Shown here piece after piece: positions 41,431 to 47,500 of a stretch of 47,500 nt of DNA. The stretch's first letter is position 1. The number at the start of each line of letters is the position of its first letter. Position numbers and translations under genes: made by a program. Under the pieces are notes generated by a model. The model ran no database searches, was not told the DNA's origin, and saw only the letters and a list, made by a program, of their open reading frames with translations. The stretch comes from Prorocentrum cordatum (taxonomy: Eukaryota; Sar; Dinophyceae; Prorocentrales; Prorocentraceae), in the NCBI GenBank assembly GCA_963575745.1, contig CAUYUJ010015032.1, forward strand, positions 50,001 to 97,500. The letters are read 5' to 3'.

Positions 41431-42650
41431 AGCGCGAAGTCGGCAAGCTTGGGCCCTGCGTCGTCAGCCGACGCTCTGCCGCCCTTGATCTGGTCGACCA
41501 GGCCGCGCGACAGCTGCTCGCTCGGTTCGGGCGCTCCGCGACTTCCTGCTGCTGCGACGGGGCGGGGGGGCCCTCTGCGAACGTGCCCCCCGTTGTGTCG
41601 ACACCCTGCCTATCGCGAAGCCGCCCCCGACCTTTCCGCCACAAGGATCCCGCAGAAAGCTCGGGCCCCCGACTGGCCACACTCTGGGTGGCCACCCAAC
41701 TCGCTGTCAACGGGCTGACCCCCCCGCGGGCCCCCCGATCCCAGATAGTCTGCAGAGGCACCGCGGACGTCTGAAGACCTATCTCACGACCATGCGTGCA
41801 CATGATGGTGGTCGTCAGGCACATCGCGGCAGCGGCAGACGCCTTGCCAAGCCTCCGGGTGGTTGAACCACTCCCGGACAGCCCCAGGAACGTCAGCAGG
41901 GGCCTCGGGCCCCAATCTCCAGTCAGCGCTGCGTGAAGCCACGTGCGTGCCTATGATGGGCTCCACGGGGAACGTCTTGAACGCCTTGGGCGCCCTGTGC
42001 GAGGCCTTCCCTCAGACCTAAACACAGCGGCCGCGGGCGTTCGGGGCGACGGCGGGGCCGCGTCCAGGGCCGCGACCTGGTTGATGCAGTGCCTCGGGAC
42101 CTTTGCCCCCGCCTAGAGTCCGAGCTCCCTCTCGACTGCGGCCCGCTCTTGCGCCCCGCCCCCCCCCCCCCCCCTTCCCTTGCGCTTCGCGGAATGCGCG
42201 GCCGCGCTGGGCTGGGAGATCGCGCCTGCGACCGTGTTGAGCCAGCCCGACGAGTCGAAATCACCGGCAGGCCCCCAGGGAAGCCCGCCTTTGTTCGACG
42301 AGGGACAATTCGGTGACCCAGAGCTGCATTGAGGGCTCCTCCAGAGCCTCCTCGACTCCTCGCACGAAGGTGCGTGGCGTTGGACAGCAATGGCAACGCC
42401 GCCCGAACTCTCCGTCGGGCCAGGACCCGTCGAGCGCGCTCGACCTAGCTGCACAGCAAGCTGATGCTCGATGCCCCAATCGCGGTCGGCGTCACCTTCC
42501 TCTTGGCCTCCGTGATCGCAATCACCTGCGGGTAGGGTGCGTCCATGCTGACTGCCCTTATCGTGGCCCCTGTCCTGGTATGAATTGAAGATGCCCTCGA
42601 CGCTGTTCCAAGCAGTGGTGTTGACGCCACATGTTTGAAACAAGTTGCCG
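41431..42650 (-). pseudogene. LINE apurinic-type endonuclease, frameshifted
   Basis: In minus order and in changing frames: CGVNTTAWNSVEGIF, PYPQVIAITEAKRKV (the Glu at 42508-42510 fits the first metal-binding acid), SSGGVAIAVQRH, then LPWGPAGDFDSSGWLNTVAG (GDFD at 42254-42265 fits the GDFN motif of endonuclease/exonuclease/phosphatase folds). VEPIIGTHVASRSADWRLG follows. The order TxWN, Q(x)ITE, GGVAI, GDF(N/D) is that of LINE endonucleases. At least two frame changes separate these blocks. Confidence 0.72.
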
Positions 42651-42854
42651 CGGTTGGCCTTCCGGCTTCCAGAACCTGGAAAAACCTGGGCACTTGCTCG
42701 CCGAGCCCGATGCCTAACCTGACACTTGTTTTCTCACAGCTACGGGCGCAACGTGGGGAGGAGGTAGCGTTGCTCACAGGTAGCGTTGGTCACCGTCAAC
42801 TTTGGAGAGTGCCCCTCCCGGACATCTCGCAGCACTAGCTCGCTCTCGACCGCC

Positions 42855-43064
42855 TCACTTCTCGCCGGGGCGTCCTCGTCGGTAGATGGGCCAGCTGGTC
42901 CAGCCGAGGAAGCCGATGCAGACGGTTCCGGAACCGCAGGCAGTAACCGCTGAGGAGACGCGGCGTGAGACAGTCTGACCCTCCGCTGCTACGTCGAAGC
43001 CGAAGCTGGGCCACTCAAGGTCGACTGCGTTGGCCCGCAAGAAGTCAGCAAGCCCAACAGCCTG
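42855..43064 (-). pseudogene. LINE pre-endonuclease segment, right of the nested insertion
   Basis: The frame reads QAVGLADFLRANAVDLEWPS and VSSAVTACGSGTVCIGFLGW and ends YRRGRPGEK-stop. If the 1743-bp element and one target copy are removed, it joins in frame to the segment ending AASTSGGLG at about 44824. No domain is recognised; it lies between the basic linker and the endonuclease. Confidence 0.55.
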
Positions 43065-43194
43065 TCCTAGACTCAAGTCGGGCATGTGTCCCCCCACAGG
43101 CGGATTTTGGAATGAGAGATAATCAAATTGTCAAGAGCTTGCTGCGTGGAGCTCCCCATGTGCATCCCATGTTTCATGTCATGCCATTGTTCAT

Positions 43195-44395
43195 GAGCGC
43201 ACTGACGAGCAAACTGCCTGAGACATCCCCACAACATGGCCGCGAACGGGCCCGTGTCCTACCCCCTGGCGGCTCTCCTTAGGGATGCTCGTTGGGCATG
43301 AAAACGAGCAAACCGCCTGAGACATCCCCCACAAACTGGCCGCGAACGGGCCCGTGTCCCACCCTGTGGCGGCTCTCCTTAGGGGTGCTGAAACGAGCGC
43401 CCCGCCTGAGATATCTTCACAATCTGCTCTGAAAACCAAGGATGCTGGGCATGAAGACGAGCAAACCGCCTGAGACATCCCCACAAACTGGCCGCGAACG
43501 GGCCCGCGAAAACACCCCTGGCGGCTCCCCTTAGGGGTGCTGAAACAAGCGCCCCGCCCGAGACATCCTCAGAATCTGCTCTGCGAGCGGGCCCGTGAAC
43601 ACACCCCTAGCGGCTCTCCTTAGGGGTGCTGAAACCAGCGCCCCGCCTGAGACATCCACACAAGCTGCTCTGAAAGCCAAGGATCTTGGGCATGAAAGCA
43701 AGCAAACCGCCTGAGACATCCCCACAAACTGGCCACGAACAGGCCCGTGAAACCACTCCTGACGGCTCCCATTAGGGTGCTGAAACCAGCGCCCCGCCTG
43801 AGATATCTTCACAATCTGCTCTGAAAGCCAAGGATGTTGGGCATGAGAACGAGCAAACCGCCTGAGACATCCCCAGAAACTGGCCGCGAACGGGCCCGTG
43901 AACACACCCCTGGCGGCTCTCCTCAAGGGGTGCTGAAACCAGCGCCCCGCCTGAGACATCCACAACATCTGCTCTGACAGCCAAGGATCTTGGGCATGAA
44001 AGCAAGCAAACCGCCTGAGACATCCCCACAAACTGGCCGCGAACGGGCCCGTGAAAACACTACTGGCGGTTCCCATTAGGGTGCTGAAACCAGCGCCCCG
44101 CCTGAGATATCTTCACAATCTGCTCTGAAAGCAAAGGATGTTGGGCATGAGAACGAGCAAACCGCCTGAGACATCTCCCACAAACTGGCCGCGAACGGGC
44201 CAGTGAAAACACCCCTGGCGGCTCTCTTTAGGGGTGCTGAAACGAGCGCCCCGCCTGAGACATCCTCACAATCTGCTCTGAAAGCCAAGGATGGTCGGCA
44301 TGAAAACGAGCAAACCGCCTGAGACATCCCCACACACAAACTGGCCGCGAACGGGCCCGTGAAAACACCCCTGGCGGTTCCCCTTAGGGGTCTGA
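43195..44395. repeat. Bipartite satellite, period about 150 bp, about 8 copies
   Basis: The landmark GAGACATCCCCACAAACTGG occurs near 43321, 43473, 43717, 43867, 44019, 44170 and 44319, with a truncated first copy near 43213. Most spacings are 149-152 bp; one is 244. Each unit holds two related halves of about 75 bp that both contain CCGCCTGAGACATCC and a CACAAnCTG word: one runs into GGCCGCGAACGGGCCCGTG, the other into CTCTGAAAGCCAAGGATG. Confidence 0.92.
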
Positions 44396-44675
44396 ATATG
44401 ACTAGGTCTGAATATGACTAGGTCTCAGTCCGTGCGTTGAATAATTCAGACTATGAGAAGGTCTGAGTATGTGTAGGTCGGAGTATGAGTGAGTCTGTGT
44501 ATGAGCAGGTCTGGGAACGAGTCTGGGTATGAGTAAGTCTGGATATGAAGGAGTCCCAGCATGAGTAAGTCTGAGTATGAGTAGGCCTGCATGTTGTGTG
44601 TTGAGTACGTCAGACCATGAGAAGGTATGAGTAGGAATAGGTCTGAATATGAGTAAGTCTGTGTATGAGTAGGTG
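44391..44675. repeat. 16-bp minisatellite (GTCTGAATATGACTAG)
   Basis: Two perfect 16-bp copies at about 44391-44422 are followed by many variants of GTCTGAGTATGAGTAG to 44675. Confidence 0.88.
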
Positions 44676-44823
44676 GGTTCTCTCTGGTTCTCTGGAGTCG
44701 GCGTCCTCCGAGGAGTAACAAGAACCCCATCTTAGGATATGGGGAACAATCGTCCCCGTAGCATGTTTTGACTACTTTTGAATTCTCCCCCTGTAGGGGG
44801 ACAGGCCCGACTAAATCCTAGAC

Positions 44824-45420
44824 CTCCTGAAGTACTTGCCGCGCTGGACGCCGCCCCGGTCGCGGGGCACGCGGCGCCCTCTGCCCGTCCGGCCGAGCCG
44901 CCGACGGCTTGTTGCCGCCGGGCGGCCCCGCAGCTGGCCGCCCGGCGCGCCGCCTGCCAGGCGTGGCCTACAGTCAGCCCGCACCGCACGGAAGGGTAAC
45001 CTTCTCAAGGGTACCCCTGCACTCTTGCCTCCACGGTCCATCCTCGGCCATTTTCGTTGGCCGCGCCCCGCTCGAAAAGTATCGGCGTGGCCTTCCAAGG
45101 CCCTTGCATCCGGGTTGACTGTGCCCAGGGGTGCGTCTAGAAGAAGGAAACGCATAAACATAAACTTTTGGGGCTCCGCGCGGATTTCTTTCAATTCGTG
45201 CTGGGCCCCCCTCCGCGGCGCGCGAAGCGCGCCAGGGGCGGCGCTGGAGGCGCCGCCAGGGGGCCCGGGCGCGGATCCAAGAACTCCGCACGTAGCGCAA
45301 AAGTTTATGTCTAACTATGTTTTGCTCTTCTTCGAGCGTCACCGTCGGGGAGCAGTCTCAGATCGGGTGAGTCTGGCGGCCCGGGTGGAGTTGCCGAGCT
45401 CCGCAACGGGGGCCCTGAAG
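44824..45420 (-). pseudogene. LINE linker segment, left of the nested insertion
   Basis: Minus frames read LRYVRSSWIRARAPWRRL, then NPRGAPKVYVYAFPSSRRTP, then in another frame RRAASCGAARRQQAVGGSAG ending AASTSGGLG at the insertion site. Basic, with frame changes; it lies between the zinc-finger segment and the endonuclease. No catalytic motif. Confidence 0.5.
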
Positions 45421-45542
45421 ACCCAGCCCGGGTGCCATCGCCCACTTCGTCGGCTCCCCTCTCCGGCGGCGCTTCGCCTGGCGTCGGCTGGCGCAGGGCT
45501 TCGGCCGCGAGGTGGCAAGCTTCTCTGGCACTGGCCGAAGTC

Positions 45543-45704
45543 TGATGGGCCTGTTTTCCACCACCGCCACCATAAGTTGGAGGGAGGAGGAGGACGAGGA
45601 GGAGGAGGACGAAGAGGAGGAGGAGGAGGAGGAGGAGGAGGAGGAGGAGGAGGACCCCCTCCCCCTTCGTCTTATGGTGGTGGTGGTGGAAAACAGGCCC
45701 ATCA
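45543..45704. mobile_element. 162-bp inverted repeat enclosing (AGG)n, 5-bp target duplication
   Basis: 33-bp arms GATGGGCCTGTTTTCCACCA ... CACCATAAG (45544-45576 and 45671-45703) differ at one base. Between them is (AGG)n with AGGACG variants. AAGTC flanks both sides (45538-45542 and 45705-45709). Same family as 11305-11615. It lies inside the LINE and splits its frame. Confidence 0.88.
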
Positions 45705-45774
45705 AAGTCTTCCGCGTGCGTGGCGGCCCCGACGACGCCCAGCCGGCGCCCCTTCGTGGAGAGACGGCCACTCC

Positions 45775-46743
45775 TCACCAAGACCGGCGCTGCTTCTTGG
45801 CCGACGTCCGCCGCCCGGCAGGCGAGACCTCGGCCCGGAAGTTCTCCGGCTCGAGGCCGGCCCGGGCGGGGGGCGCTGGGCCAAGGTGCCCCGGCCCCTC
45901 CCGCAGCGCCGCCAGCCGCGCCACCGGCGGCACCGCCAGTGGGCTGGCCGGCAGCCCCAGCAGCACGCTCGGCCGCCGCCTCGGCCTCCCGCCGGAGGCG
46001 CTGGGCGGCCTCCAGCGCCGCCTTGGCTTCGGCGCTGGCCGCAGCCGAAGGATCCGACCCCGCCGTGCACGCGGTGACAGGGTCGTCCACGCCCTGGAAG
46101 TTGGCCCTGAACAGACCCTGTGCGGCATCTTTGTGTGACGCGCTAGATCTCCCCGAGCCTCTCCGGGCTGCGCGGTCGTCTCCTCGACGATGCGCCGCAA
46201 CTCTCGCTGAGGAGCCTCGAACTGCTGGAGGCGCTCTTCGAGCTTCCCGACCTTGCGGGTGGCATCAACTCGGCGTCTCGCCGCCAGCGCTGCCGGGGGC
46301 TTGGAGTCGAGCTTTCTGACCTTAGCCTCCTCAACTTTGGCGATCGTTGACGTGTCAATGCCATGACCCCTGAGGAATACGAGAACCTGGGCGTAAGAGA
46401 GGTCCCCGCCCGTGGTGGACGAGGTCGGGCGCGAGTATCCCCCCCCCGAGCCGCCCGATGAGCCAGCGCATCCGCCACCTCCTTTGGTGAGCGACGCCAG
46501 CTGCGCCTTCAGATCCTTGAGCTCCTTCTCCGATCGAGACTGCTCGCCGCTGGCGTCGGGCCTCCGACCTCCTGGGCGCACTTTGGCGGCAGCAGCGCGG
46601 GCATCTTGCTGGATGCGCGCCGGCGCCGTCGCTCCGCATCCTCGGCACTTGAGCCGACTTGCCCGGTTGCCGCTCTCGCCGCACGCGCCGCACCCCCCGA
46701 CTGGGAACTTGGGGCCTGGCAGTACGTCACCCTCTGCGACCAT
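45775..46743 (-). pseudogene. LINE zinc-finger and coiled-coil segment
   Basis: The most plausible start is the ATG at 46741-46743 (MVAEGDVLPGPKFPVGG). Next comes CGACGESGNRASRLKCRGCG, a CX2C-X11-CX2C finger close to the RanBP2 type. A Lys/Glu-rich stretch (SEKELKDLKAQLASL), a Gly/Ser linker and AQVLVFLRGHGIDTSTIAKV follow, then a predicted coiled coil (KLEERLQQFEAPQRELRRIV). Around 46130 the meaningful frame appears to shift: the original frame turns Arg/Pro-rich, while the next reads EAKAALEAAQRLRREAEAAA. Upstream of 46743 the same frame is open to 47235, but that part is leader and (GGA)n. Likely the nucleic-acid-binding part of the LINE. Confidence 0.7.
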
Positions 46744-46914
46744 GGACGCGAACGCGGCCACTGATCTGGGAAACCTTGGCTCGCAGGCACGAGCACCACT
46801 TCGAAGCATGCACCTGCAACACTCTCGAATGCGAAATGGCTGACTTGAGCCCAAGTCGAGGATGGACAAAACCCCTGTAACGACCTCGGGCCCAAACCTG
46901 GCGTGCGCAAGCCT

Positions 46915-46985
46915 GGAAAATGACGGCCGCGACGCCGTCTCGAGAACCGGAAACGGAGAATTCACTAATCGACGTGTCAGGGTGT
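46915..46985 (-). repeat. LINE 5' leader repeat block
   Basis: The minus strand carries CCCTGACACGTCGATTAGTG and CGTCGCGGCCGTCATTTTCC, shared with 17885-18055. Lies between the spliced-leader relic and the zinc-finger frame, so it probably belongs to the element's untranslated leader. Confidence 0.7.
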
Positions 46986-47011
46986 GGATTCTGTCCACCT
47001 CCGATAAATAG

Positions 47012-47033
47012 CTTGAGCCAAAAAGGCAACGGA
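47012..47033 (-). other. Relic of the dinoflagellate spliced leader
   Basis: Read on the minus strand, the 22 bases start TCCGT and end TTTTTGGCTCAAG. They match the dinoflagellate spliced leader (DCCGTAGCC then ATTTTGGCTCAAG) at 20 of 22 positions, with A to T changes at leader positions 6 and 10. It is placed at the 5' side of the LINE, in the same orientation. This is what a trans-spliced transcript copied back into the genome would leave. It is not an SL RNA gene: no GT donor or snRNA-like sequence follows, and the element leader (CTATTTATCGG) continues directly. Confidence 0.82.
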
Positions 47034-47039
47034 AGAGAA

Positions 47040-47320
47040 GGGAGGGGAGCAGGACGAGAACACGAACGAGGACGACGACGACGAAGAGGAAGGAGCACAG
47101 GAGGAGGATGCGGACGAGGAAGAGCGGGAGAAGCCTTCCCTCCTCGACCCCCGCCTCCTGTGGCACGAAGAGCACTAGGCCCCGAGGAGAACGAGCTCTG
47201 GATCCCAGCCCCAGGAGGACGAGGAGGAGGACCACGACGAGGAGGAGGACGAGGAGGAGGAGGACGAGGAGGAGGAGGAGGAGGAGGAGGAGGAGGACGA
47301 GGAGAAGAAGGACGAGGAGG
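47040..47320. repeat. (GGA)n / (GACGAG)n microsatellite
   Basis: GGA with GAC and GAA variants, interrupted by unique sequence at about 47130-47212. Directly upstream of the LINE in minus sense. Confidence 0.9.
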
Positions 47321-47364
47321 AGGACCAGCCCTCCATCACCCCCAGCCGTGTTCTGGCCCTACAG

Positions 47365-47500
47365 TTGCCTCATACGCGACGCGCGACACGTAGCGTCTCG
47401 ATACGGAGCACAGCGCGCATAGGCTGAAAACGTACGCTCGCCAGGACGTGGGGGCCAACACGCTGGGCCAACACGCAGCGTGTTGACACGGACGCTTCGG
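47365..47500. repeat. Dispersed repeat shared with 16671-16775
   Basis: TGCCTCATACGCGACGCGCG, CGACACGTAGCGT, CGATACGGAGCACA, CCAACACGCAGCGTGTTGAC and ACGGACGCTTC parallel the segment at 16671. It runs to the window edge, so its right end is unknown. Confidence 0.7.

Larger units (their letters stand above)
43073..44815. mobile_element. 1743-bp GTCGGGC-family element with two minisatellites as cargo
   Basis: The left end TCAAGTCGGGCATGTGTCCC and the complement of the right end TTTAGTCGGGCCTGTCCCCC match the miniature elements at 18263, 21973 and 25492. TCCTAGAC flanks both sides exactly (43065-43072 and 44816-44823). The interior is mostly a satellite of about 150 bp period (43195-44395) and a 16-bp repeat (44391-44675). 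No transposase frame is present. It interrupts a LINE frame that is continuous across the restored site. On the minus strand GTCTAG|GATTTAG and GTCTAG|GACAGG would allow a GA-AG splice that restores the target exactly. Confidence 0.9.
37620..47033 (-). mobile_element. Decayed LINE-type retrotransposon with spliced-leader relic
   Basis: In minus-strand order it holds: spliced-leader relic (47012-47033), zinc-finger segment (about 46130-46743), basic linker, apurinic-type endonuclease (about 41900-42650), reverse transcriptase (about 40150-41430), RNase H-like segment (38468-38902) and a cysteine-containing C-terminal segment ending at 37620. Coding frames change repeatedly through small indels, and no frame spans even two domains intact. 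At least two other elements are inserted (43073-44815 and 45543-45704). The 3' end is uncertain: no poly(A), terminal repeat or target duplication is visible. Confidence 0.8.

Overview
The window looks like dinoflagellate nuclear DNA. The best evidence is at 47012-47033 on the minus strand: a 22-nt match, with two mismatches, to the dinoflagellate spliced leader, sitting at the 5' end of a decayed retrotransposon. Supporting signs are the high GC, the very heavy load of simple repeats, a retroelement whose domains resemble dinoflagellate LINEs, and an intron best explained by a GA-AG splice pair. I cannot name the species. I see no tRNA, rRNA, CRISPR array or prokaryotic operon, and most long open frames are artefacts of trinucleotide repeats.

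Layout. 1-7151: a tandem array of about 1.3-1.5 kb units, each with a degenerate (TCG)n core, invaded by a 178-bp TA-flanked element (5486-5663) and ending in eight 14-bp repeats. 7.3-12 kb: (GGA)n/(TCC)n tracts surrounding two exons of a minus-strand histidine-phosphatase (phosphoglycerate-mutase-like) gene (9764-11009), the only cellular gene I recognise. 12-17.6 kb: a degenerate GC-rich repeat family with several inverted-repeat elements inserted. 17.9-26.7 kb: dispersed repeats, minisatellites and four miniature elements. 26.7-37.6 kb: mostly unassigned sequence with (TCC)n, (CA)n and (GGA)n tracts. 37.6-47.0 kb: one decayed minus-strand LINE with zinc-finger segment, endonuclease, reverse transcriptase, RNase H and C-terminal segment, broken by frameshifts and at least two nested insertions. 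47.0-47.5 kb: (GGA)n and a dispersed repeat.

The most interesting theme is a family of short inverted-repeat elements ending in a GTCGGGC / GCCCGAC core and flanked by 8-bp target duplications (18263-18417, 21973-22085, 25492-25652 and a 1743-bp relative at 43073-44815). The large member carries two minisatellites between its ends and interrupts a LINE reading frame. In two of the four cases the duplicated target supplies an AG acceptor in one copy and a GT or GA donor at the other, so that splicing would restore the original sequence exactly. That is how transposon-derived introns (introners) are expected to look. Other inverted-repeat elements enclose trinucleotide tracts, suggesting that miniature transposons here carry or seed microsatellites.
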